64,000 nt of DNA. It comes from Rhodocytophaga aerolata (GTDB taxonomy: Bacteria > Bacteroidota > Bacteroidia > Cytophagales > 172606-1). The notes under the pieces were generated by a model. That model was not told the DNA's origin, made no database searches, and saw only the letters and a list, made by a program, of their open reading frames with translations. The stretch lies in assembly GCF_030503435.1 (NCBI RefSeq), contig NZ_JAUKPO010000004.1:124001-188000 (forward strand), given 5' to 3'. Made by a program: the position numbers and the translations under genes. Position 1 is the stretch's first letter; the number at the start of each line of letters is the position of its first letter. Below, piece by piece: positions 35,148 through 43,642 of this stretch.

Positions 35148-36155
35148 TTAGGAGGCGTGAAAATGCTTTGTGCTGCTTAAAAATTTACAGGTTTGGATCT
35201 CTGGTGCTATTTTCCCATTCGAATAATCTTCCTGGAATACTACATAAGACATGGCCGTATGGCCAGAAAAAAGGCTGTTGATTGGCCCAGTATAATATGG
35301 CAATCCGGTACTTAACCGGATAATCGACGTTAATTTTTGTTGAATCTGCACTACCTCCGGGCCCTGTGAGCCGTAACGTATCAGGCTGCCGGAAGACGTT
35401 TGGTTTTTATTTTCAAAATCGGAAAAGGTAAACAACAGAAAAGTAAAATTCTTTTTATCCGCGCCTACTTCATTTACCAAATCCACAAAGGTTTGCCAGC
35501 CATTCCAGGCGGTATAAGTCCTATTGGAGCGAACATACTCTTTTGGTTGCCCAAGTATGGTCATACATCCGGAACTGCTGTAATTCATCTTCAGCATAAT
35601 GGACCCGGCTAAATCGGGCTGATCCTGTCGCGGCTCTGTTCTGGCTGCATGCAGATTATCACCAGCGAGTACCACGGTATATACTGATTGGCTCCAGTCA
35701 AACCTAACTGTGTGCGTTAATCTCTCCACTGGAGGTATTTCTACCAGGCCGTAGCCATCCATTAAGAAGGCCTCGTGCCTTTGAAAGCCATGCTCGTTTC
35801 TGGGATGTACGCCCCTTCGTAATTCGTATCTTCCCGGGCAGAGTATGTTAAATGTAGCTATGCTGGATGCATGGGTAAACAGGTATTTTTTTGACGGCAC
35901 CGTACTCCCCGGGAATAGGGCAAGTTTACTGTTTTTAACATCCCATAAACCAATCGTACAACGGGCCGTCTTATAATTTACCCTGGTACGCCTGATTGTC
36001 TGATATGCTTTGAGCTTTGTTGCCTCCACAAAATCCCCGTGTAATACGGCTTCAGGTAAGCTCCCACGAACAGCAAAAAAAAGATAGTCTTGCTCTGTAA
36101 GGCTGTACTGGTAAAAATTGCACAGCTCAGCCAATATGTCGGCATCAATTATCAT
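35148..36155 (-). CDS. Unknown protein with C-terminal peptidoglycan-binding-like module (first gene of the operon)
   Basis: 335 aa. The first ~240 residues match no family I recognise; they include the Ser/Thr-rich SKLALFPGSTVPSKKYLFTH and HPRNEHGFQRHEAFLMDGYG. Residues ~258-325 resemble a PG_binding_1 domain: YGSQGPEVVQIQQKLTSI, then YYTGPINSLFSGHTAMSYVV-FQ, where the G-x-V-x-x-L/I-Q and T-x-x-A/S-V-x-x-F-Q patterns are typical. No signal peptide. It begins 12 bp upstream of giant paralog 1 and is the first gene of the 8-gene minus-strand operon; its promoter must lie in 36156-36563. It may anchor the assembly to peptidoglycan (inference). Confidence 0.75.
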   Translation of the reverse strand: MIIDADILAELCNFYQYSLTEQDYLFFAVRGSLPEAVLHGDFVEATKLKAYQTIRRTRVNYKTARCTIGLWDVKNSKLALFPGSTVPSKKYLFTHASSIATFNILCPGRYELRRGVHPRNEHGFQRHEAFLMDGYGLVEIPPVERLTHTVRFDWSQSVYTVVLAGDNLHAARTEPRQDQPDLAGSIMLKMNYSSSGCMTILGQPKEYVRSNRTYTAWNGWQTFVDLVNEVGADKKNFTFLLFTFSDFENKNQTSSGSLIRYGSQGPEVVQIQQKLTSIIRLSTGLPYYTGPINSLFSGHTAMSYVVFQEDYSNGKIAPEIQTCKFLSSTKHFHAS

Positions 36156-36563
36156 CCTGATAATTTTTTACAACACAGGTTGTTGACAAGCATACGAATA
36201 GAAAAATTTATACTGAAACCGCTTGGTAAGGATTTCAACTGTAGAAAAAGAAAGATCTCTAGGGAATTAAAATGTTATCGGATGTTTTTGTTTCGTTGAG
36301 ATTTACTAGAAAAACCATTCACTAACCTTTTGCGGATTGAAATAAAACATTAAACCGAAAAGATACAGGTGCGAACAATGCCTTTTTAAAGGACTTACTG
36401 AAGTTGAATCTGACCTATTACCGGCAGATTACTATGATAAGAATTTTAATACCTAAAAATAGACATTTATAAAAAAAAATCAAATAAAATTTATTTAGTG
36501 ATAAAATAGTTTGTAATTTTTTTTATAGAAACCTCTGTAGATTACTTAATACCACCATACCCT
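36156..36563. other. Shared upstream region of the giant-protein operon and the fucosyltransferase gene
   Basis: AT-rich, about 410 bp between divergent genes. A short ACAAC-acag-GTTGT inverted repeat lies at 36170-36183, close to the operon start. The plus-strand end has long A/T runs. No confident promoter elements assigned. Confidence 0.45.
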
Positions 36564-37526
36564 ATGAATTTGCCTGTAAACAAGAATAAAATTGTGTTAC
36601 TCCATTGGAACGGACGGTTTGGTAACAGATTATTTACCTATGCTTTTCTGCGGCACTATGCCGATGAATTTAATCTGGAAATATGGTTACCCTCCTCATG
36701 GGAAGGCGACATTTTGTTTGAAAATACAGTGCACAAATGCATTGAAGATGATGAGCTCCGGCTTTACTTAAACCAGACGATGAAAGAGCTAGATACGTTA
36801 GATGCCAGGCTGGAAGCCATTAACAGGTATAACCTGAAAACCGGCGATGCGATACAGTATATGAACCCGGATATAGAAGCTGAATATGGGAGAGTGAATA
36901 TATGTATTGATAGTTTATGCTGTTATCAGTCCTATATTTTTACCAAGTACTCCAAGGCCAAAATGCTTACTGACTATTTTAGGTTCTCTGAAAAAGTGTT
37001 AAACTCAGATTTATACCGGCGAATGGAAGATAAACAGGGCACCTATCATGTGGCACATTTAAGAAGAGATGATATAGCGAACAGGGCTAATGTTACCAAT
37101 CAGGGGTATTCTGTTATTTCCAAAAAATCGTATGAAAAGGCATTTGTACAATATGGCTATGACCCTAAAACAATAGAATGGGTAACCGATGACAGAACCG
37201 GAAACTGGGGCATTCCTCCACTTTCCTTTGCCGATGACTGGAGTTATCCGGAAGGGTCAGTTTTTAGGAAGGATATTTTTTTCACCTGGCTGCCAGACTT
37301 TTTAAAGTTAAAATTTGCAAAAACAATTTTCAGAGCTAACTCTTCTTTTAGCTGGTGGGCGGCATTCCTAAGTAATGCAGCCATATATTCCCCAAGACTT
37401 CATACCAGAGAACTCTTTCACCAAACAGGAAAGGAGCTGGAGGTTGAATTTGAGGAAGGAAATCATCCGCACTGGATGTGTGTCAAGGGAGTCGACCACT
37501 GTGATGATATACACATACCTGCATAA
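36564..37526 (+). CDS. GT11-like alpha-1,2-fucosyltransferase
   Basis: 320 aa. It carries diagnostic segments of family GT11: GRFGNRLFTYAFLRHYA at residues 17-33 (equivalent of G-G-L-G-N-Q-x-F-x-Y), AHLRRDD in the middle (the H-x-R-R-x-D donor-binding motif) and RANSSFSWWAAFLS near the C-terminus (the S-S-F-S-W-W-G motif). It would transfer fucose from GDP-fucose, probably to a surface glycan or O-antigen, in the cytoplasm. Stand-alone with no polysaccharide cluster around it. It diverges from the giant-protein operon, so it might glycosylate a product of it, but that is speculation. Confidence 0.85.
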   Translation: MNLPVNKNKIVLLHWNGRFGNRLFTYAFLRHYADEFNLEIWLPSSWEGDILFENTVHKCIEDDELRLYLNQTMKELDTLDARLEAINRYNLKTGDAIQYMNPDIEAEYGRVNICIDSLCCYQSYIFTKYSKAKMLTDYFRFSEKVLNSDLYRRMEDKQGTYHVAHLRRDDIANRANVTNQGYSVISKKSYEKAFVQYGYDPKTIEWVTDDRTGNWGIPPLSFADDWSYPEGSVFRKDIFFTWLPDFLKLKFAKTIFRANSSFSWWAAFLSNAAIYSPRLHTRELFHQTGKELEVEFEEGNHPHWMCVKGVDHCDDIHIPA

Positions 37527-37625
37527 TTTCAGGCAATCTATCCGCTTTTATTATAGGGAATCCTACTTCCACGTCAACCTGGCGTGTCTCTAGCTGAATA
37601 CTTCCACCCAGATGCTTCCTTGTAT

Positions 37626-39185
37626 TTACTCTGCGTAAGGTAAAAATATGCTGAACTTAGTGCCTTCATCTACTTTACTTTCTACCTCTATTTTACCGCC
37701 GGCATTTTCCACGATCCGTTTTACAATGTAGAGTCCGATGCCTGTGCCTTCTACGTGCGTATGGAAGCGTTTAAACATTCTAAACAGTTTTTTCAGGTTA
37801 TTTTCTGCGATACCCATTCAATTATCTTCCACCCTGATCAACAAATATTGATCGATCCTGCGGGTTTCTATAACAATTTCTGGCGTTCTTTCCGGGGAGC
37901 GGTATTTGATGGCGTTCGATAGTAAGTTATAGATAATGGAGCGCAGATTCTTTGGAGCAAAAGCTATTTCTTTCACTTCAATACGCTTATGCAAGACTAC
38001 TTCATTGCCATTCATAAGCTGATCTAAACTTGAAGTTACTTCGGCTACCATGTCATTCACTGATACCACTTCTTTGTCTGCATCTTCTTTTTGCACTTTG
38101 GCAATTTCTGTAAGGTCGGAGATGGTAAGCTTTAATCTGCTGATGGAGCCTGCAATCATAGAAAGTATCTGGTTCAGTTCATCATCTAGCGTATACCTGG
38201 TAATCAGTTTTTTTGTAAGGGCAATGGCCAATCCCTCCATGTTAGCAATGGGTGATTTTAAATCGTGTGAAGCGGTATAGATAAAACTATCCAAATCAGT
38301 GTTGATCCGGACAAGCTCCTGGTTTTTGTTAGCCAGCATTTCAGAATATGTCTTCTGGTCATCAACATCGGTAAATGTACCGACCCACGAATTAGTGGAA
38401 GCTATATACACCCCTTTTCCGGCATGCCAGCGGTAGGCTCCATCGAACCGTCTGATCTGGATTTCGCAACTGAAGTCTTCCAGGGTTTCCCGGCTTTTGC
38501 GCCATTGTTTTTGTAGGTCTTCCCGTTGTTCAGGTAATACGCTTTCAATAAACATTTCCTGGAAGGGTGTCTGGTCCGTATAGCCTGTATACTCATACCA
38601 GCGGCGATTAATATACAGGGATTCTCCGGTAGAGGCTTTATTTCCATTGGTTATAAACGGATTGGTGGTCCATACCATTTGCGGCAAGGTTTCAGTGATC
38701 TTTTCAAATTCCTTGTAGGCTTGAATGGTCTTGTCTTTTTCTTTTGACTCTTCCAGCTGAGCGCGTAGCTCTTCATTGAGTGCTTGCAATTCTTCATTTA
38801 CCCTTTTCCATTGTTCGGCCGTTGGTATGTCTATAATTTTCGGAGTAAACTTAATCAGCACGGCCGCTGTACCTATAGAAGCCATTGCCGTAATAATTCT
38901 TGCCATCACATCCAGGGTATAGAGTGGCTTCCAGATATTCACCACATCAAATACGTGGGTAATGCCACAGCCTGCAATAAAAACAGCAAACAATACCGCC
39001 ATCCAGACATAGGTAAAATCTTTCCTTTTTAAGTAGATATACAATAAGGCAAGCGGAATACAGAAATAGGCAATCGCAATAATACTATCGGATATGGCAT
39101 ACGACCAAAGCACCCAAGGCTCCCAGAAATAGCAATGTCCGTGCGGCATAAACCGCTCATCTACCAGGTCTGTTAATTCAATCAT
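37626..39185 (-). pseudogene. Ethylene-receptor-like hybrid histidine kinase with an internal stop
   Basis: One frame over the whole interval, broken by TGA at 37818-37820. N-terminus: three membrane helices of the ethylene-binding domain, with residues D33, Y40, I43, P44, I70, C73 and H77, each exactly 8 positions after ETR1 D25, Y32, I35, P36, I62, C65 and H69. Then a coiled-coil linker (about 128-160), a PAS domain (about 165-290), a HisKA with SHDLKSPIANMEG and an HATPase. The stop falls at the first Gly of the G1 box (D-N-stop-M-G-I, GGA to TGA), and downstream the F/G2 boxes continue (GTGIGLYIVKR). Unrepaired, this kinase has no nucleotide-binding end. The bacterial ethylene-type domain binds copper and may sense small molecules or light. 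Confidence 0.75.
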
Positions 39186-39590
39186 ATAGGGAAAAGGTTA
39201 AATAAGAATACAGGTACATTTGCTTCTAGCGAGCAAATGCCTCTGCAGAGTAATGTTAGAGAAATTTATTTATACTATTCAGGTCGTTCTAGGTTAATCC
39301 TATATAAAAACATTTTTTTATTCCTGGAAATAATGCAAAAATACTTAACAAGCATCAGCGTTAGTTGGGTTGTACTAAGATTTTTGTCTGAAAATACTTA
39401 CGTAACTCCTAGACAGATTCAGCTTCTTTTGCTGCTTTAGTAATCGTTAAACTAACAGCGTATCTATATGTTTCCAAGCTCTGTTGCAACAGAATCGCCT
39501 ATATGAACATGGGCCCGGCCGGAGGCTGCCCTGCTATTCCCTAGAAATTAGTAAATTGGCACACAAATCTATTTTTATACCTACTACTAT
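39186..39590. other. Intergenic region upstream of kinase and RRM genes
   Basis: About 400 bp between divergent genes; no gene, repeat or strong structure recognised. Confidence 0.4.
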
Positions 39591-39854
39591 ATGGATATTT
39601 ATGTGGGCAGTCTACCTTTTAAACTAAAGGAAAGTCAGTTAAGAGAATTATTTGAACAATATGGAGAAGTTTCTTCGGTAACCATTGTCATCGATAATAT
39701 CACCCGCCAGAACAAAGGCTTTGGATTTGTGGAAATGCCTGATGTAAGGCAAGCACAAAAGGCAATTAACGAATTGAACGGCTCTGAAATTAGTGGACGT
39801 ACAATTATTGTCAGCAAGTCGGAAGGAAAAAAGGATGCTAAGCGAAGAAGATAG
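39591..39854 (+). CDS. RRM-type RNA-binding protein
   Basis: 87 aa, a single RNA-recognition motif. RNP2 is DIYVGSLPF at residues 2-10 and RNP1 is KGFGFVEM at about 43-50; both aromatic RNA-contacting positions (Tyr, Phe) are kept. The C-terminus is a basic tail (KSEGKKDAKRRR). This is the glycine-poor bacterial RRM class common in Bacteroidota and cyanobacteria, often cold- or stress-induced and cytoplasmic. It stands alone. Confidence 0.95.
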   Translation: MDIYVGSLPFKLKESQLRELFEQYGEVSSVTIVIDNITRQNKGFGFVEMPDVRQAQKAINELNGSEISGRTIIVSKSEGKKDAKRRR

Positions 39855-39911
39855 CCTTCCCAAAGACACGTTTATCTGATAGCTTTTCCAGTGAATAATT
39901 ATTCCGGTAGG

Positions 39912-39942
39912 AACCTGCTAGGTTTTGAAAACCTACCAGGTT
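39912..39942. repeat. Dispersed imperfect palindrome (AACCTG/CAGGTT family)
   Basis: AACCTGCTAGGTTTT (39912-39926) and AAAACCTACCAGGTT (39928-39942) pair with one mismatch around a single central G. It is closely related to the copy at 55807-55839. These resemble small dispersed repeats that can fold in RNA or act as protein sites. Confidence 0.75.
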
Positions 39943-40095
39943 TGAGCGTAAATCTTCGGTCATTATTTGCTGAAAGAACTAAAAGAATTGCCCTCCTACT
40001 CTTATGTAAAGTCTAGCGCAAACCGGAATGCTGCCATTTACTTTTAGAGTTACAATTCCTGCAAAGCATTTGTACATTTTTTAGTTTACCGTCCT

Positions 40096-40863
40096 TTAAA
40101 AGTAATTAGCAATCTTCTGTAACTCTGTTTGAATTTCGTTTTGCTTTTTCTCCCCGGCTAGCAGGAATGAATTCTTTGTGGTATTCAGCTTATCTTTAGT
40201 TAGGTTTATATCCTGGCTTAGCTGGTTTATTTCTGCCTTCAGTGCATTTACCCGTTGAGACAAGGCCTGTAATTCCTCTGCTTTTTTTTGAATCAGCGAT
40301 TCTTTTTGCTTTACTTCTTTCTGGTATTGCGTAGCATGGGCACTTTGAAAAGTATTTAAATCGCGGCCTATCAGGTTTATGTATTCCTGGCCGGTTGCCA
40401 GGAGTTTTTCTTTCGTAAGGCCAGAACTTTTTAGTATGTTATAAGCAGTTTTATACTTTAAGGCTTCATCTTGTATATCATCAATATCTAGTTTGCTGTC
40501 AACAAATTCTTTATAATCCGGCCCCTGAAAAAGCGGATTTTTAGCATTGGCCTCTTCAATTAATTTTTCAAAATACTGTTCATGTTCTGGTAAGGGTCCA
40601 ACCAAGGTACCAGATGGAGAGTAGGTAGGTGTCTGGCTGGCAGGCAATGGCTGAGGTGGATTTGCCGCATTTTCCGTACCTGTGATTAAGGGATGTTTGG
40701 CATTCTCATCTATCTGAGGAACAGGTGGCGGTACTGGAGAGGAAGTTGGATTTACCGCAGGTTTTGGAGGAGTGACCAGGGGTGGACTTCCCCCGGCCTG
40801 CTCCTTTTTTTTATCTTCATCAAATTCAACGAACGGTGTTAATAGTTGCTTTAAAAAACTCAT
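40096..40863 (-). CDS. Proline-rich coiled-coil protein of the TerY-triad operon
   Basis: 255 aa, no signal peptide. N-terminal basic/acidic patch (FDEDKKKEQAGG), then a Pro-rich tract (about 28-90: PPLVTPPKPAVNPTSSPVPP), a helical middle and a long Lys/Glu/Gln-rich coiled coil at about 185-250 (QKKAEELQALSQRVNALKAE). It overlaps the upstream gene by 4 bp (ATGA). Last gene of the 40096-45842 operon. I do not recognise it; it may be a scaffold or regulator of the kinase module. Confidence 0.75.
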   Translation of the reverse strand: MSFLKQLLTPFVEFDEDKKKEQAGGSPPLVTPPKPAVNPTSSPVPPPVPQIDENAKHPLITGTENAANPPQPLPASQTPTYSPSGTLVGPLPEHEQYFEKLIEEANAKNPLFQGPDYKEFVDSKLDIDDIQDEALKYKTAYNILKSSGLTKEKLLATGQEYINLIGRDLNTFQSAHATQYQKEVKQKESLIQKKAEELQALSQRVNALKAEINQLSQDINLTKDKLNTTKNSFLLAGEKKQNEIQTELQKIANYF

Positions 40864-41921
40864 AGGGCAGCAGCAGTTGGTTGTTTTTTCAGGTTTAGTA
40901 AAAAGCCAATGGTAAAGTTGGCATCCCAGTCGAATACAAAGGTATCTGTCTGGGTGGCGTCTACCATTGCTTTGTATATGTTTAGTCCGGAGGCCATTTT
41001 TTTATCGGCTGCTTTATACGATTCGGGTGCCCGTAACACGGTATATCTTTCTTCACCTTTCCGGTGCTGATCAGCCAGTGTAAAAGGTACGCCTCCCAAC
41101 ACAAATCCTACGTTCCGCTTTCCTTCTGGTACTTTACTCATGCCTCTTTTTACTTCATTATACACCTGCTCATCGGAGGTTCCTTTCTCATAATATTTTG
41201 CTCCGGGCAATTCTATGGATTGCAATTTGCCGTTTTCTTCCCACGATACTTTTGTATTGCCAGACCCAATATCTACCATAAACGAGTTATCGGCAAAGGA
41301 AGGGGGCACAGTGGCTTGAAAGCCATATTTTGCCTCTTGCTCTGGCGTTACATTGTTTACCACATAACCCATTTTTTTCAGCTCATTGCCGATTATGGTA
41401 GTTTTTGGCTCTTTTTGGGCTCCGGAAGAAATAACAAAGTGCATGTCTTTTTTATTAACTCCTTTGTCGAACATCATAGCCAGGTATTTTTTTAAACCAG
41501 CCCGGATGTCTTCTGTGGTTGCCAGACCTTCGTAGGCCAGTGATTGTCCAAAATCTTTGGATACAATTTCCCACCGCCGCTGATTATCCATGTTGATTAC
41601 AAAGGAATTGAACCCGGTGGCTCCCACTTCCACTACCCCGCGTAAAACACCATCCTCTGGTTTTTCTGGCGTGTAACTAAACTCCCGGTCTTCGGCATTC
41701 GCATCTGTGCCGCTTGAAGAAGGGGAAGTATTCTCTGCCTTTGTATTTTCATTATTGGGTGCCGGAATTTGTCTGCTTTCTGAGTTATCCGGTTGTTCTG
41801 TGGTAGGCAGGGTGGCCGTAGCATCGCGGCCCTGGTCTGATAGTCGTGGCGAAATAGCAAAATAGGCAAGCGCAGCTATGACCAATACTATAACAATTAT
41901 ACCTGCAGGTTTGAGTCTCAT
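40860..41921 (-). CDS. Membrane-anchored actin-fold (Ppx/GppA-like) protein
   Basis: 353 aa. One N-terminal membrane helix (about 5-24, IIVIVLVIAALAYFAISP), a polar Pro/Asn/Ser-rich linker to about residue 80, then a domain with two ASKHA-type signatures: FNSFVINMDNQRRWE (phosphate-1 region, degenerate) and FMVDIGSGNTKVSW (phosphate-2, D-x-G-S-G-N-T). The intervening VISSGAQKEPKT and VTPEQEAKYGF match the Ppx/GppA phosphatase layout. The helix orientation puts the domain outside the cytoplasm or facing in; I cannot decide. It overlaps the coiled-coil gene by 4 bp. It would bind or hydrolyse a nucleotide or polyphosphate, or may be a pseudo-enzyme. Confidence 0.7.
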   Translation of the reverse strand: MRLKPAGIIVIVLVIAALAYFAISPRLSDQGRDATATLPTTEQPDNSESRQIPAPNNENTKAENTSPSSSGTDANAEDREFSYTPEKPEDGVLRGVVEVGATGFNSFVINMDNQRRWEIVSKDFGQSLAYEGLATTEDIRAGLKKYLAMMFDKGVNKKDMHFVISSGAQKEPKTTIIGNELKKMGYVVNNVTPEQEAKYGFQATVPPSFADNSFMVDIGSGNTKVSWEENGKLQSIELPGAKYYEKGTSDEQVYNEVKRGMSKVPEGKRNVGFVLGGVPFTLADQHRKGEERYTVLRAPESYKAADKKMASGLNIYKAMVDATQTDTFVFDWDANFTIGFLLNLKKQPTAAAL

Positions 41922-42016
41922 TTTTTAAGTACGTTAAGTTTGTTTATCAATGATGTAAATCGGTTTTATGGCTTGTTTTGTTGCATCTACTACTCTTCTT
42001 TGTATGCTAAACTCAG

Positions 42017-43561
42017 CTATTTATTGGCTATGGTAACCACTACCACCCGTCCACCCTCTTCTTTAGAGAGCAGTAATTTTTTGCCGTCTGTTAGCTCTAC
42101 CATCGTATTAAGCGGCACTTCTTTATTTTCAGTTAAATCTTTCAAGGAATCGAGTTTCTGGTTCACCAGTACCCATTTGTTGTAATGATAGGTAAAATAG
42201 CCTACCGGTACTTTTTGCTCATCGGTCAGCTTTTCGTTTCTCACTACATGCCGGTTGACATGCCACTGGAACAGATACTGATTATGGTAAACCATTAATC
42301 GGTGATTTTCAGGCTTCCATACGGAAGGTTTAAATTGATAATATAAATCCAGTACGGGCAAGGTGCCTTTAACAGGTGTTCCGCAAAACGGACACTTAGG
42401 CGAGGTGGTGTTATCAAATACAAACCATTTCTGATCGCAGGATGCATTGCTGCAGGGCTGCATCAAATCGGTTGTTTTTAGCAAAGCCTGCTCCCACTGA
42501 TCGGCATTGGGCCGCTGGCTAGGGTTATGCAAACCGGTGATAAACGCCTGGTCGAATAGTGTTTTCAGGTAAGGGCCGGTAATGGTATAGGGAAGTTTGG
42601 TAACATCTGCCCAGGGTAAGGTCCATTTCGACACCTGATCTAATTTGGGACGGTTAGATGTATCGGTAGGGTGTTCTATAAAGAGTGCTTTTTCACCCAT
42701 GGATAATAGATCATCTTGTTCAGTATCCATAGAATTTACCTTCCCTCCTTTCAGCGGATGCCGGTACAATAAATACATATAGATCATCACCGGCAAGGCA
42801 TGCAGATCGGTTGTACGGTTGGCATGTTTACGGGCAGGGTCTCTTAACTCCAGGTGCTTGGTAGCCAGTACCTCTGGTGCAATAAAATCTGCTGTCCCAA
42901 TAACATCTGGCGGATACAATCCGGGTACCACCAATCCATCAATATCAATAATAGTAGCTGAGCGGCTTACCGGATCAATCAGCACATTTTTGTAAGAAAG
43001 ATCCGAATGGGCTAAACCAGCGGCATGCAGGCGTTTTACACCTCTGGCAATTTTTACGCAAATCTGGAAATAACTTAGCCAGTTTCCCAGCTCACTCTCA
43101 TCCAGACGCAGGGCAAACTGTTTGTTTCTAAACTTTGCGGAGGCAAACCATAAGCCTTGTTTTTCTTTGCCTTTGATGCCTTCACTGGTGGCATATCCTT
43201 TTTTGAAGAAGAAATTTTTATTGTAGGCCGGTACAATTAACCCTACCTGGTTGTTGGCTTCTACCATATCGGTTGGCCAGCAATAGAGTTCTTTGTAATA
43301 GTCGCCGCCTTCCCGGTTAAAAAAGCTTTCGTAATACTGTGTTACAATTTTCTTTAACCGTTCCCTGGAATTATAATCCTGCTTATCGCGGTAAAAAGCC
43401 ACTACATACGACTTATCTGGGCTAAAATAGACATCTTTCATTCCGCCCCGCATAGGCTCTCCGTTATCCACATACTGGTAGGTTTTGCCAGGATGAATAG
43501 TAGATGGCACCGACTTTATATTCGTTGCGGGTTTAGGAGAATAGTTGTTGAAATTAATCAC
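42017..43561 (-). CDS. TerY-triad protein kinase with C-terminal zinc ribbon
   Basis: 514 aa. A Ser/Thr kinase-like domain spans about residues 35-300: glycine loop RGGMKDVYFS (38-47), a catalytic loop HSDLSYKNVLID at 185-196 (D187 and N192 are the usual catalytic positions; HRD is HSD) and DIDG at 206-209 as the DFG-equivalent. A zinc ribbon follows at about 376-400, with CSNASC and CPFC as its two knuckles. A further ~110 residues are beta-rich. Kinase plus zinc ribbon next to PP2C and vWA genes is the TerY-P triad described by Anantharaman and colleagues. Confidence 0.88.
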   Translation of the reverse strand: MINFNNYSPKPATNIKSVPSTIHPGKTYQYVDNGEPMRGGMKDVYFSPDKSYVVAFYRDKQDYNSRERLKKIVTQYYESFFNREGGDYYKELYCWPTDMVEANNQVGLIVPAYNKNFFFKKGYATSEGIKGKEKQGLWFASAKFRNKQFALRLDESELGNWLSYFQICVKIARGVKRLHAAGLAHSDLSYKNVLIDPVSRSATIIDIDGLVVPGLYPPDVIGTADFIAPEVLATKHLELRDPARKHANRTTDLHALPVMIYMYLLYRHPLKGGKVNSMDTEQDDLLSMGEKALFIEHPTDTSNRPKLDQVSKWTLPWADVTKLPYTITGPYLKTLFDQAFITGLHNPSQRPNADQWEQALLKTTDLMQPCSNASCDQKWFVFDNTTSPKCPFCGTPVKGTLPVLDLYYQFKPSVWKPENHRLMVYHNQYLFQWHVNRHVVRNEKLTDEQKVPVGYFTYHYNKWVLVNQKLDSLKDLTENKEVPLNTMVELTDGKKLLLSKEEGGRVVVVTIANK

Positions 43562-43642
43562 AGCATGAAATTTTTAGATTGATTCTGTACGTGTTCACCT
43601 ACTAATTTTGTCAACGTATGGTATGGTTGTAAACCTATCTTC

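Noticed and set aside
19559-36155. Contractile injection system or phage tail
   Set aside because: No sheath, tube, baseplate or AAA ATPase gene is present, and the giant proteins show none of their hallmarks, so gene order alone does not support it.
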